DNA of 64,000 bases from Pseudomonas sp. GM41(2012) (GTDB taxonomy: Bacteria > Pseudomonadota > Gammaproteobacteria > Pseudomonadales > Pseudomonadaceae), in NCBI RefSeq assembly GCF_000282315.2, contig NZ_AKJN02000010.1, forward strand, positions 35,384-99,383, in the 5' to 3' direction. Below are positions 7,888 to 16,593 of the stretch, piece by piece; the first letter of the stretch is position 1; every line of letters starts with the position of its first letter. The notes beneath the pieces were generated by a model that had not been told where the DNA came from, did not search any database, and was given only the letters and a program-made list of their open reading frames with translations. The translations under genes and the position numbers were made by a program.

Positions 7888-9341
7888 CAACGATCTCCCT
7901 GTTTGGCCAGATGCTCGCGGGCCATGTCATGCAGTGAGCGGGCAGCGGGTTTCGGTGCGCTGTGGTTTTGCGTCCAGGGACCGACGTTACTGGGTGCCAG
8001 TGCTCGCAGGCGAGTGGCGAAGAAGCCGAACAGTCGATGTAGCGTGGGTGAACTGTTGAGTGTCGCCCAGGCATTCCAGATAAACCGTTCTTTGCGCGAG
8101 TACTTGCTGCCCTGGCCGCGCATCACTTGATGAGGGCTGTCCGGGGCTTTGACGTTCTCTTCCCGTAGGCGACGCAGCAGTGCCGGAATCGGAATTTTTA
8201 CCGGACAGACTTCACCGCAGGCGCCACACAGCGATGAGGCACTCGGGTGGTCCGGGACTTTTGCCAGACCGACCATGTGCGGGGTGATGATTTTTCCGAT
8301 AGGCCCAGGGTAAACCTCCCCATAGGCGTGGCCGCCAATTCGGGTGTAGACCGGGCAATGATTCATACAGGCGCCGCAACGGATGCAGTTCAGGGTCTGG
8401 CGCAATTCACTGTCGGCGAAGGCCTGGCTGCGACCGTTGTCGAGCAATACCAGGTGCACTTCCTGAGGGCCGTCGAGTTCATGTTCCTTGCGCGGGCCGG
8501 AGATCATGTTGACGTAGGTGGTGATCGGCTGGCCGAGGGCTGAGCGGGTCAACAGTGACAGCAGCGGCACCACGTCGCGCAGGTTTTCCACGACTTTTTC
8601 GATGCCGGTGACGGCGATGTGCACCGGCGGCACGGTGGTAGTCATGCGCCCGTTGCCTTCGTTTTCTACCAGCAGCAAGGTGCCGGTTTCGGCCACGGCG
8701 AAGTTGACGCCGGAGACGCCGATGTCCGCTTCGAAGAATTTCTGCCGCAAGACCTTGCGACCGATCTGAATGAGTTGGTCAACGTCCTTGGTGTATTCCA
8801 CGCCAAGTTTGTCGTGGAACAAGGACGCGACCTGACCGGCATTCTTGTGGATCGCCGGCATAATAATGTGTGAAGGCTTCTCGTGGTCGAGCTGGACGAT
8901 GTACTCGCCCATGTCCGATTCCAGGCATTCAATGCCCTGTTCAGCGAGGAAGTGATTCATTTCCATCTCTTCGCTGACCATCGATTTGCCCTTGATCACT
9001 TGCCGCCCCTCGTGAGCGCGGATGATCGAGAGGACGATGCCATTGGCTTCGTCCACCGTTTCCGCCCAGTGCACTGTCACACCGTTGCGGGTCAGGTTCT
9101 GTTCAAGCTGCTCGAGCAGGTCGGGCAACTTGGATAAAGCACGGGCACGGACAGCATTGCCCAGCGCTCGCAAATGTTCTCTTTCGTGGGCATCGCTGAA
9201 GGACGCTGCCCGTTTTGTCATCAGCGAATCCATCGCCGTGCGAAAGTTATTTCGCAGCTGCTTGTCATCCAACGCCTTGTGAGCCCGGATGCGAAAATCT
9301 TCTTCCACGGCAACCGTAGGAATAATCGCGGAAGCGTTCAT
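7887..9341 (-). CDS. lutB: L-lactate utilisation iron-sulfur protein LutB (LldF)
   Basis: A 484-residue protein of the LutB/YkgF family. It carries the LUD domain (GVSGVNFAVAETGTLLLVENEGNGR) and two 4Fe-4S motifs, CIRCGACMNHCPVY and CGACGEVCPVKIP, then a C-terminal LutB domain. It passes electrons in the LutABC L-lactate oxidase. A longer frame exists upstream, but the ATG at 9341 has a strong GGAGGTG site and overlaps the lutA stop by four bases, so it is the chosen start. Confidence 0.93.
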   Translation of the reverse strand: MNASAIIPTVAVEEDFRIRAHKALDDKQLRNNFRTAMDSLMTKRAASFSDAHEREHLRALGNAVRARALSKLPDLLEQLEQNLTRNGVTVHWAETVDEANGIVLSIIRAHEGRQVIKGKSMVSEEMEMNHFLAEQGIECLESDMGEYIVQLDHEKPSHIIMPAIHKNAGQVASLFHDKLGVEYTKDVDQLIQIGRKVLRQKFFEADIGVSGVNFAVAETGTLLLVENEGNGRMTTTVPPVHIAVTGIEKVVENLRDVVPLLSLLTRSALGQPITTYVNMISGPRKEHELDGPQEVHLVLLDNGRSQAFADSELRQTLNCIRCGACMNHCPVYTRIGGHAYGEVYPGPIGKIITPHMVGLAKVPDHPSASSLCGACGEVCPVKIPIPALLRRLREENVKAPDSPHQVMRGQGSKYSRKERFIWNAWATLNSSPTLHRLFGFFATRLRALAPSNVGPWTQNHSAPKPAARSLHDMAREHLAKQGDR

Positions 9342-10162
9342 AGAACACCTCCGGTTCGCTGCCAAAGGAAGCTGGCCAGGTGTTGCCCGCGCAATGCTTC
9401 CTTCTGTTTCTCCAGCGAGCCGTTGATGTTCATCAGACAACCGCAGTCGGCACTCAGTACCTTGTGCGCGCCGGATTCCTTCAACGAGCGGGTCTTGTCA
9501 GCCACCATCGCGCCGGAAATGTCTGGCATACGGACGCTGAAAGTCCCACCGAAGCCACAGCATTCACTTTCATGGCTGTGGTCGACTCGCTCCACGTTAC
9601 GCAGCTGCGCCAACAACTCGCGGCCATGCAAGTGGGTGTTCATCTCACGGCGTGCCGAGCACGACGTGTGCAACGCTACTTTGACTGGCTCGCCACTGTC
9701 CTTGAGCTGCACCTTGCAGACAAACAACAGAAACTCGGCCAGTTCATAAGTCCGGGCAGCCAGCGCCTGAACCTGTTTCAGCGTGTTCGGCTCGTCCTTG
9801 AACAAGTCGGCGTAGTGTTCGCGCAACATCCCGGCACACGATCCCGACGGCACCACCACCGGATAATCCCCGGCAAACAGCGCCAGTTGCGAGCGTGCCA
9901 CGGTCCTCGCCTGCTCGGTGTAACCCGAGGTGTAGGCCGGTTGCCCGCAGCAGCTTTGCCCCTGCGGATACTCGACACGAATGCCTTCGCGTTCCAGCAA
10001 GTGAATCGCGTCCATCCCGGCTTCGGGGTAGAACAAATCCACCACGCAGGTTCCGAACAGGTAGACCCGTGACGGTTTCTCGCTGGGGTATTGCCGAGGC
10101 TCGGGCAGTGGCGGGGCGACACGGGTCGCATTCGGCACAGCGTTGTAAAAAAGCTCGCTCAT
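9338..10162 (-). CDS. lutA: L-lactate utilisation protein LutA (LldE)
   Basis: A 274-residue protein with two CCG cysteine-rich domains: FGTCVVDLFYPEAG and QSCCGQPAYTSGY in the first, HTSCSARRE and ECCGFGGTFSVRMPD in the second. This is the LutA/YkgE/LldE subunit of the L-lactate dehydrogenase complex. The frame could begin at a TTG at 10225, but the ATG at 10162 (MSELFYNAVPN) has an upstream GGAG and fits the family; the protein is about 35 residues longer at the N-terminus than E. coli YkgE. Confidence 0.9.
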   Translation of the reverse strand: MSELFYNAVPNATRVAPPLPEPRQYPSEKPSRVYLFGTCVVDLFYPEAGMDAIHLLEREGIRVEYPQGQSCCGQPAYTSGYTEQARTVARSQLALFAGDYPVVVPSGSCAGMLREHYADLFKDEPNTLKQVQALAARTYELAEFLLFVCKVQLKDSGEPVKVALHTSCSARREMNTHLHGRELLAQLRNVERVDHSHESECCGFGGTFSVRMPDISGAMVADKTRSLKESGAHKVLSADCGCLMNINGSLEKQKEALRGQHLASFLWQRTGGVL

Positions 10163-10262
10163 CAGGCGTGTCTCCGGGTAGTCCCGGTTATCCGTCTGTT
10201 GAGGCTGCTGAATATAGAGAGGCAAGCTTTCAGCAGCCTTACAGACCGGGTTGTGAATAGCT

Positions 10263-10294
10263 GACGCCGGAATCGTGGTCCGGCGTCGGTTTTT
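10263..10294. other. Hairpin in the lldP-lutA spacer
   Basis: GACGCCGGA and TCCGGCGTC form a perfect 9-bp stem in the 151-base gap between lldP and lutA. Seen from the plus strand it is followed by TTTTTGCTTTTT; in the direction of the operon it has no T tail. It could slow polymerase or protect the lldP mRNA end and so set lldP and lutABC levels apart. Confidence 0.5.
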
Positions 10295-10313
10295 GCTTTT
10301 TATCGTGTAGTAC

Positions 10314-12008
10314 TTAGTGCACCAGCATGCCGGTGAACCAGTAGGCCTGAGCCAGGGTGATCAAGCCGACAATCGTTGCAAAGAACAGGCTGTGCTTGAG
10401 GGTGAAGCGGAACAGATCCGACTCCTTGCCCACCAGACCGGTCGCGGCGCAGGCGACGGCGATCGATTGTGGCGAGATCATCTTGCCGGTCACGCCACCG
10501 CTGGTGTTCGCCGCAACCAGCAACACATCGTTGACACCGATCTGGTGCGCAGTGGTCGCTTGCAACGAACTGAACAGTGCGTTGGACGAGGTATCGGACC
10601 CGGTCAGGAACACACCCAACCAGCCAAGGAACGGCGAGAAGAACGGGAATGCTGCACCGGTGCCTGCCAGAACCAGCGCCATGGTCGAGGACATGCCCGA
10701 GTAGTTAGTGACGAAGGCAAAGGCGAGCACCATGCCGATGGACAGGATCGGCCAGCGCAGCTCGTAGAAGGTCTCTTTCAAAGTGGTAAGACCAATTTTG
10801 ACATTGATCTTCAGTATCAGCATCGAGATCAGCGCGGAGAAGAAAATCGCCGTGCCGGTCGCGGAAATCGGGTCGAGTTTGAACACCGCCGGGATTGCGG
10901 TCGGGGCGGCGACGATCGGTGCGACCTTGATCACCATTTGGTCCAGGTGCGGGATCGCGAAGTTGAACACCCAGTTGTACATCGACCCGCCAGCGGCAAA
11001 CATCGCCTTGAAGGGTTTCAAGGTCCAGATGGTCACCAGCACGGTGAGGATCAGGAAGGGTGACCAGGCTTTGAGAATTTCACCGAAGCTGTAGGGCGAG
11101 GCCACGGTGCTGCGCGGCAGGCCGAAACCGCCAGCGCTGGCGCTCACCACGGAGGCCGAGACGGCACCGACGATGTGTTGGCCTGCGGCGCGTTTCGGTT
11201 GCCAGATTTTCAGGAACAGCGTCAGGGAAATCAGGCTGGCCAGGGCCGAGGTGATGTCCGGCAGTTCCGGGCCGATGAAGTTCGACGTGAAATATTGGGT
11301 GATGGCAAAGCTCAAGCCGGCCACCAGTGCTGCGGGCCAGGTTTCGCGAACGCCGCGCAGGCCATCCATCATGAACACCAGCCAGAACGGCACGAACAGC
11401 GACAGCAGCGGCAGTTGGCGGCCCGTCATGGCGCCGATCTTGAACGCGTCGATACCGGTAACCTGCCCGGCGACAATGATCGGAATCCCCAAGGCGCCGA
11501 AAGCGACCGGTGCGGTGTTGGCGATCAGGCACAGGCCCGCAGCGTACAGCGGGTTGAAGCCCAGTCCTACCAACAGTGCGGCGGTAATTGCGACCGGCGC
11601 ACCGAAACCGGCGGCACCTTCCAGGAAGGCGCCGAAGCAGAAGCCGATCAGCAGCACTTGCAGGCGCTGGTCGTCGGTGATCGACAGCACCGAGCTGCGG
11701 ATCACTTCGAACTGACCACTCTTGACCGTCAGTTTGTAGAGGAATACCGCCGCCACGATGATCCAGGCAATCGGCCACAGGCCGTACGCGAAACCATAGC
11801 CAGCGGCGGCGAAGGCCATGTCGACCGGCATCTGGAAGGCGAAGATCGCCACGGCAATGGACAAGGCCAGCGTGATGCTCCCGGCCACGTGTCCTTTGAG
11901 TCGGAACACGGCCAATGCCAGAAAGAAAAACACGATGGGGATAACGGCCGCGAGCGCGGACACGCCGAGACTGCCGAGCGGAGAATAGAGCTGTTGCCAG
12001 GTTTGCAT
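10314..12008 (-). CDS. lldP: L-lactate permease
   Basis: A 564-residue, highly hydrophobic member of the LctP lactate permease family, with about a dozen membrane segments. Signature stretch: GFCFGAFLEGAAGFGAPVAI, then NTAPVAFGALGIPI. It imports lactate (and probably glycolate) with protons. It is the first gene of the lldP-lutABC-dehydrogenase cluster and is transcribed away from lldR through a shared control region with palindromic operators. Confidence 0.95.
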   Translation of the reverse strand: MQTWQQLYSPLGSLGVSALAAVIPIVFFFLALAVFRLKGHVAGSITLALSIAVAIFAFQMPVDMAFAAAGYGFAYGLWPIAWIIVAAVFLYKLTVKSGQFEVIRSSVLSITDDQRLQVLLIGFCFGAFLEGAAGFGAPVAITAALLVGLGFNPLYAAGLCLIANTAPVAFGALGIPIIVAGQVTGIDAFKIGAMTGRQLPLLSLFVPFWLVFMMDGLRGVRETWPAALVAGLSFAITQYFTSNFIGPELPDITSALASLISLTLFLKIWQPKRAAGQHIVGAVSASVVSASAGGFGLPRSTVASPYSFGEILKAWSPFLILTVLVTIWTLKPFKAMFAAGGSMYNWVFNFAIPHLDQMVIKVAPIVAAPTAIPAVFKLDPISATGTAIFFSALISMLILKINVKIGLTTLKETFYELRWPILSIGMVLAFAFVTNYSGMSSTMALVLAGTGAAFPFFSPFLGWLGVFLTGSDTSSNALFSSLQATTAHQIGVNDVLLVAANTSGGVTGKMISPQSIAVACAATGLVGKESDLFRFTLKHSLFFATIVGLITLAQAYWFTGMLVH

Positions 12009-12060
12009 ATGGGGTGGCCCCTAATTGTTGTTGGTCAGGCACTGGTCAGCGTTCTTGGAT

Positions 12061-12077
12061 AATTGGTAATACCAATT
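12061..12077. promoter_or_regulatory. LldR-type operator 1
   Basis: A perfect palindrome AATTGGTA-A-TACCAATT lies 53 bases upstream of lldP. It closely matches the known operators of the GntR-family regulators LldR and PdhR (ATTGGT...ACCAAT). Binding by the neighbouring LldR is inferred. Confidence 0.8.
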
Positions 12078-12166
12078 TACAATCGCTGTTGGCTAGGGTA
12101 AAAGCGTTGTAGGCGGCGTGTCAATTTGCCGCCCTAAAACTTTTGTCGAATGCGCGGTGCGGAAGT

Positions 12167-12189
12167 CATTTGGTCCGCTCGACCAAATG
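12167..12189. promoter_or_regulatory. Possible second LldR operator
   Basis: CATTTGGTC and GACCAAATG form a perfect 9-bp inverted repeat with a 5-base spacer. It holds the same TTGGT/ACCAA core as operator 1 but with wider spacing and lies nearer lldR (start 12271). The two sites are about 106 bases apart, which would allow looping. Confidence 0.5.
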
Positions 12190-12270
12190 CCGTCTGGCAG
12201 GTGCTGACACAGCCCTGATAGGCCAGAATAGAGACCCCGGCGAGCCGTCGGGATCGTGGAGAAATGAGTT

Positions 12271-13038
12271 ATGGGGTTTGATCAGATTCGTCAGCGCCGT
12301 TTGTCTGACGATATTGTCGAGCAGCTCGAGGGGATGATTCTCGAGGGCACGTTGAAGGCGGGTGAGCGCTTGCCGGCCGAACGTGCCTTGGCCGAGCAGT
12401 TCGGTGTGTCACGCCCTTCGTTGCGCGAAGCAATTCAGAAACTGGCGGCCAAGGGGTTGCTGGTCAGTCGCCAGGGCGGTGGCAATTATGTGGTGGAGTC
12501 GCTGGGGTCAACCTTCAGCGATCCGCTGCTGCATCTGCTGGAAAGCAACCCTGAAGCGCAGCGCGATCTGCTGGAATTTCGTCACACCCTGGAAGCCTCC
12601 TGCGCCTATTACGCAGCCATGCGTGCTACGGACGTTGATCGCGAGCGATTAACCGCGGCCTTCAACGAATTGCAAGACTGCTATACGCGACACGACGAGG
12701 TAAGTCGGGCGGAAGAGGGCGCGGCGGATGCGAAATTCCACTTGGCCATTGCTGAAGCCAGTCACAACGCGGTGTTGCTGCACACCATTCGCGGGTTGTT
12801 CGATCTGCTCAAGCGTAACGTGGTGACCAACATCGGTGGGATGTACAAGCAACGTACGGAAACCCGCGACATGCTTATCACGCAGCACCGGGAGTTGTAC
12901 CTGGCGATTATTGAAGGAAGGGCCGAGCAGGCGCGGGAAGTCTCCAGCCGACATATCTTGTATGTGCAGGAAGTGCTGGAAGAAGTGCGTCAGGAAGTAC
13001 AGCGCATGGCTCGGGCGGAGCGGCGCAAAGGAATGTGA
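12271..13038 (+). CDS. lldR: GntR-family (FadR subfamily) lactate-responsive regulator
   Basis: A 255-residue regulator. The N-terminal winged helix is clear (LKAGERLPAERALAEQFGVSRPSLREAIQKLAAKGLLVSRQGGG), followed by an FCD ligand domain with metal/ligand residues (FRHTLEASCAYYAA, FHLAIAEASHNAVLLHT, QHRELYLAII). This matches LldR/PdhR. It is divergent from lldP across a 262-base region with two palindromes, so it most likely represses lldP-lutABC in the absence of lactate. GGAG lies 11 bases before the ATG, a rather long gap. Confidence 0.9.
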   Translation: MGFDQIRQRRLSDDIVEQLEGMILEGTLKAGERLPAERALAEQFGVSRPSLREAIQKLAAKGLLVSRQGGGNYVVESLGSTFSDPLLHLLESNPEAQRDLLEFRHTLEASCAYYAAMRATDVDRERLTAAFNELQDCYTRHDEVSRAEEGAADAKFHLAIAEASHNAVLLHTIRGLFDLLKRNVVTNIGGMYKQRTETRDMLITQHRELYLAIIEGRAEQAREVSSRHILYVQEVLEEVRQEVQRMARAERRKGM

Positions 13039-13049
13039 TTATTTAAAGC

Positions 13050-13124
13050 AAAAGATCGCTGCCTGCGGCAGCTCCTACATGGATGCGCGATCAATGTAGG
13101 AGCTGCCGCAGACTGCGATCTTTT
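13050..13124. repeat. REPIN-type inverted repeat between lldR and smpB
   Basis: Arms begin AAAAGATCGC and end GCGATCTTTT, with inner GCGGCAGCTCCTACA and TGTAGGAGCTGCCGC. This is the usual paired REP form of Pseudomonas intergenic regions. It lies between converging genes and could also stop transcription from both sides. Confidence 0.8.
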
Positions 13125-13153
13125 CGCTGGCGCCAAACACTCAGGCAGAAAGA

Positions 13154-13636
13154 TTAATCTTCCTTGCCCTTGTTGCGCACCGCACGCTGCAACTCGCGAC
13201 CGGCGTCGCGTTCGCGTTCGGTATCACGCTTGTCGTATTCCTTCTTGCCCTTGCCCAGAGCGATCTCGCACTTGACCATGTGCTTGCTCCAGTACCAGGA
13301 CAGGCACACGCAGGCGTAACCTTTTTGCTGCACGGCCGTGGCCAGCTTTTCCAGCTCGCGCCGGTTGAGCAGCAACTTTCGGGTGCGGGTCGGATCAGCG
13401 ATGACGTGGGTGCTGGCGGTCATCAGCGGCGTAATGTGGCTGCCGAGCAGCCAGGCTTCGCCATCCTTGAGCAGTACGTAACTGTCAACCAGTTGCAGCT
13501 TGCTTGCCCGCAGACTTTTTACTTCCCAGCCGGCCAGGACCAGACCAGCCTCGAACTTATGCTCGATGAAGTAATCGTGTCGCGCCTTTTTGTTCTGCGC
13601 GATGGTCCCTGTTGGGTGTTTCTTCTGTTTAGCCAT
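13154..13636 (-). CDS. smpB: SsrA-binding protein SmpB
   Basis: A 160-residue RNA-binding protein required for tmRNA function on the ribosome. Family marks: NKKARHDYFIEHKFEAGLVLAGWEVKSLR, LLGSHITP, RKLLLNRRELEKL and a basic C-terminal tail (KKEYDKRDTERERDAGRE). The frame stays open upstream, but the ATG at 13636 gives the conserved MAKQKKHPTGT start. A TATAAT lies 10 bases upstream, so the message would have almost no leader. Confidence 0.97.
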   Translation of the reverse strand: MAKQKKHPTGTIAQNKKARHDYFIEHKFEAGLVLAGWEVKSLRASKLQLVDSYVLLKDGEAWLLGSHITPLMTASTHVIADPTRTRKLLLNRRELEKLATAVQQKGYACVCLSWYWSKHMVKCEIALGKGKKEYDKRDTERERDAGRELQRAVRNKGKED

Positions 13637-13645
13637 AGGGGCGGC

Positions 13646-13651
13646 ATTATA
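13646..13651 (-). promoter_or_regulatory. Possible -10 box of smpB
   Basis: TATAAT on the minus strand ends about nine bases before the smpB ATG. No convincing -35 box is seen at 16-18 bases, so this is tentative; if used, the mRNA would be leaderless or nearly so. Confidence 0.3.
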
Positions 13652-13754
13652 GGGAGTTGCAAGCGAGTCGGCTACGGTATCGCTACGTGCTTGAGCAGGT
13701 TGATTGAATCCCGGACAATGCGGCCTCTTTTTTGAACGCTTGGGCGTGATAACG

Positions 13755-15158
13755 ATGTCGACAGACAAGGTTTCTGTCCACGGCAGTTGGGCTAGCCGCT
13801 GGGTCTTCATACTCGCCGCGACCGGTTCGGCCGTGGGCCTGGGTAGTATCTGGAAATTCCCGTACATGGTCGGTGTGTACGGCGGCGGCGCCTTCGTGCT
13901 GATGTTCCTGGCCTGTATCGCGCTGATCGGTGTGCCGGTCATGCTGGCCGAAACCCTGATCGGCCGTCGTGCACGTCAAAGCCCGGCCAACGCCTTGAAG
14001 GTATTGGCGCTGGAAGCCGGGCACTCGGGTAAATGGTCCTGGGGCGCGTTCGCCGGGATGATCACGGCGTTGCTGATCCTGTCTTTCTATAGTGTGGTGG
14101 GCGGTTGGTCGCTGGATTACATCATCGACATGGGCCGTGGCGACTTCCAGGGTGCAACGCCCGACCAGGTTGGCGCTTACTTCGGCAATGTGATCGCTGA
14201 TCCGTGGCGCCTGACACTTTGGCACACGATTTTTATGCTGCTGTCTGCCGTAGTGATCGCCAAAGGCGTGGTTGCGGGGCTGGAACGCAGCTTGCGAATC
14301 ATGATGCCGCTGCTGTTTGTGATGGTGATTGTTCTGCTGGGTTACAGCATGACTACCGGGCATTTCATGGAAGGCGTGCATTTCATGTTCGACTTCCACC
14401 CGGAAAAAGTACTCGACGGCTTGCTGCCAGCCATGGGGCACGCGTTCTTTTCACTGAGCGTGGGTGTCGGCTCGATCATGATCTACGGCGCTTATATGCC
14501 AAAGAACTCGTCGATTTCCGGCACCATCGTCGGCGTGGCACTGCTCGATACCTTCGTTTCCCTGGTGGCCGGGCTGGCATTGTTTCCGATTGTGTTCGCG
14601 GGCGGCCTGAATCCAAGCGAAGGTCCTGGCTTGATGTTCGTCAGCCTGCCCTTTGCGTTTGGTAACGTAGCGTTCGGCCAGTTGATGGGCGTAGTGTTCT
14701 TCGTGCTTGTAGCGATTGCAGCCTGGAGTTCGGCGATTTCCCTGCTTGAGCCGATGGTGGCTTACCTGGTTGAACGCACCAAAGTCAGCCGCGCATGGGT
14801 GACCTTTTGGCTGGCATTTATCTGCTGGTTTGTCGGTCTGGGCACGGTGTTTTCCTTCAATATCTGGAAGGAAGCCAAATTTTTCGTGAACGAAGGCGGG
14901 ATGTTCCACCTCTATCAATGGGGTGCGGCCGGTGGCCTGGACTTCTTTGGTGTGATCGATTTCTTCACCTCGCGGATCATGTTGCCACTCGGTGGTTTGT
15001 GTTTCGTGGTGTTTGCAGGCTGGGTGATGGGCCGTGAGGCGGTACGCGACGAATTGTCGATCCGCAACCCTGCGCTGTTCGCCCTGTCCTTGTTCTTGAT
15101 GCGCTATGTGGCGCCCATCGGCATTCTCGTAGTATTTGCCGCCCAGCTGTGGAAGTGA
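13755..15158 (+). CDS. Sodium-dependent transporter, NSS (neurotransmitter:sodium symporter) family
   Basis: A 467-residue membrane protein with about 11-12 helices. The helix-1 motif WASRWVFILAATGSAVGLGSIWKFPYM binds sodium and substrate in NSS proteins such as LeuT; GVPVMLAETLIGRR follows. Substrate is probably an amino acid but cannot be told from the sequence. The ATG at 13755 gives the usual N-terminus; its ribosome site is weak. It is divergent from smpB and followed closely by ratA. Confidence 0.85.
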   Translation: MSTDKVSVHGSWASRWVFILAATGSAVGLGSIWKFPYMVGVYGGGAFVLMFLACIALIGVPVMLAETLIGRRARQSPANALKVLALEAGHSGKWSWGAFAGMITALLILSFYSVVGGWSLDYIIDMGRGDFQGATPDQVGAYFGNVIADPWRLTLWHTIFMLLSAVVIAKGVVAGLERSLRIMMPLLFVMVIVLLGYSMTTGHFMEGVHFMFDFHPEKVLDGLLPAMGHAFFSLSVGVGSIMIYGAYMPKNSSISGTIVGVALLDTFVSLVAGLALFPIVFAGGLNPSEGPGLMFVSLPFAFGNVAFGQLMGVVFFVLVAIAAWSSAISLLEPMVAYLVERTKVSRAWVTFWLAFICWFVGLGTVFSFNIWKEAKFFVNEGGMFHLYQWGAAGGLDFFGVIDFFTSRIMLPLGGLCFVVFAGWVMGREAVRDELSIRNPALFALSLFLMRYVAPIGILVVFAAQLWK

Positions 15159-15165
15159 CGCTGAC

Positions 15166-15600
15166 ATGACGACACACATTCAACGTTCGGCCCTGCTGCC
15201 GTATCCGGCGCAAGCGCTGTATGACCTGGTCAACGACGTGGCGCGCTACCCGGAATTTCTGCCGTGGTGCTCGACGGCCGAAGTCCTGGAGAGTTCTCCT
15301 GAGCATATGCGCGCCAGCGTCGGCGTGGCCAAAGGTGGCCTCAGCCAGCATTTCGTGACGCGCAACACACTGGTGCCCGGGCATTCGATTGAGATGAACC
15401 TCGAGGAAGGCCCGTTCAATCAATTGCATGGTGTCTGGGTGTTCAAGCCGTTGGGCGAGAAAGCCTGCAAGATCAGCCTGGACCTGTCGTTCGATTACGC
15501 CGGGCCGATTGTCCGCGCGACCCTGGGGCCGTTGTTCAATCAGGCGGCCAATACGCTGGTGGATGCCTTCTGCCAGCGCGCCAAGCAGATGCATGGTTGA
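15166..15600 (+). CDS. ratA: RatA family START-domain protein
   Basis: A 144-residue protein of the COQ10/START (polyketide cyclase) family: RSALLPYPAQALYDLVNDVARYPEFLPWC, then VAKGGLSQHFVTRN and FNQAANTLVDAFCQRAKQ. In E. coli RatA was described as a toxin that blocks 70S assembly, while the homologous Coq10 binds ubiquinone; which role applies here is unknown. The start is the ATG at 15166, seven bases after the transporter stop. It overlaps rnfH, so the two form an operon as in many gamma-proteobacteria. Confidence 0.88.
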   Translation: MTTHIQRSALLPYPAQALYDLVNDVARYPEFLPWCSTAEVLESSPEHMRASVGVAKGGLSQHFVTRNTLVPGHSIEMNLEEGPFNQLHGVWVFKPLGEKACKISLDLSFDYAGPIVRATLGPLFNQAANTLVDAFCQRAKQMHG

Positions 15601-15907
15601 GGCCATGATCGACGTTGAGGTGGTGTATGCCGCCATAGATCGTCAGGTACTTCTCTCGGTGACGGTTCCAGCAGGCGCAACCGTGCGGGCGGCTTTGCTG
15701 AAGTCAGGCATCGGCGAGGCGTTTTCGGAGCTGGATCTGGCCAGTTGCCCGGTGGGGATCTTCGGTAAAGTGATCGCTGATCCGGACAAGCATCCTGTCC
15801 AGGCTGGAGATCGCATCGAGATATACCGACCATTGCTGGCTGATCCGAAAGAAGTTCGTCGGTTGCGCGCAGCCAAGGCTGCTGAGGCCAAAAACCGGAA
15901 TCAGTGA
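15593..15907 (+). CDS. rnfH: RnfH family ubiquitin-like protein
   Basis: A 104-residue protein of the RnfH (UPF0125) family with a beta-grasp fold: IDVEVVYAAIDRQVLLSV, SCPVGIFGKV, and GDRIEIYRPLLADPKEVRRLR. Its cellular role is uncertain; it is almost always next to ratA (ratB in E. coli). The first ATG (15593) overlaps the end of ratA; a second in-frame ATG at 15605 is also possible. Confidence 0.88.
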   Translation: MVEAMIDVEVVYAAIDRQVLLSVTVPAGATVRAALLKSGIGEAFSELDLASCPVGIFGKVIADPDKHPVQAGDRIEIYRPLLADPKEVRRLRAAKAAEAKNRNQ

Positions 15908-15928
15908 TTCGCTCAAATGCTGGACAAT

Positions 15929-15955
15929 AAAAAACCCGGACATGCCGGGTTTTTT
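15929..15955. terminator. Bidirectional terminator between rnfH and bamE
   Basis: AAAAAACCCGG and CCGGGTTTTTT flank an ACATG loop. With T runs on both strands, it can end rnfH (plus) and bamE (minus) transcripts. Confidence 0.9.
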
Positions 15956-15968
15956 ATTGCGTCGCAAA

Positions 15969-16496
15969 TTATTGCGGCGAGGTTTCCAGAGGTTCTGGAG
16001 TCGGGACTGGAACGGTTTCTACACCGTCGACATCCTTCTGGATCTGATCCAGCAACGAACCTGGCTTGACCGGTTTCTCCGGTTTCGGCTTCTCGGCGTT
16101 TTCTGCTGGCGCAGCAACTGTAGTGCCGCTGTCCTTGCCGAGAATGGCTTCGTCACGGCTCACGCCTGGCATGAAATCACCAGAGAGGCTGACAAGCTGG
16201 TCATTTGGGTTGAAGATAACGCTAATGCGTTCCTGTTGGCGTTCACCGCCACCGGGTTGCAGGCTGTACAGATAATCCCAGCGATCGGCATGGAACGTGT
16301 CGGTCAACAGAGGGTTGCCCATGATAAACCGTACTTGCTTGCGGGTCATTCCCGGGCGTAACTGGTCTATCATGTCCTGCGTGACGACATTGCCCTGCTG
16401 GATGTCGATTTTGTAAACCCCGGGGAATGAACAACCGGCGAGTGCGAGCAGTCCCACAAAGGTGAAACTGGTTAGCAAGAGCTTGGTGTTTTGCAT
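15969..16496 (-). CDS. bamE: Outer membrane assembly lipoprotein BamE (OmlA)
   Basis: A 175-residue lipoprotein: signal peptide with lipobox LALAGC, so the mature N-terminus is Cys22. The BamE fold follows (DMIDQLRPGMTRKQVRFIMGNPLL, DRWDYLYSLQPG, ISVIFN). BamE is a periplasm-facing part of the BAM complex that inserts outer membrane beta-barrels. The tail after about residue 125 is Pro/Glu/Lys rich and not part of the fold, as in other Pseudomonas. It is divergent from fur, the standard Pseudomonas omlA-fur arrangement. Confidence 0.95.
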   Translation of the reverse strand: MQNTKLLLTSFTFVGLLALAGCSFPGVYKIDIQQGNVVTQDMIDQLRPGMTRKQVRFIMGNPLLTDTFHADRWDYLYSLQPGGGERQQERISVIFNPNDQLVSLSGDFMPGVSRDEAILGKDSGTTVAAPAENAEKPKPEKPVKPGSLLDQIQKDVDGVETVPVPTPEPLETSPQ

Positions 16497-16593
16497 CGGT
16501 GGGCGACTTCCACTATCTTGGCTGGGACAACGTAAACGCCGATCATACCCGCATTAAGAGAAGCTGCGAAGCAGCATCGCGAGAAAGCTGACC

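Noticed and set aside
10225..10225. TTG at 10225 as start of lutA
   Set aside because: The ATG at 10162 has a better ribosome site, and the extra 21 residues show no conservation pattern that I recognise.
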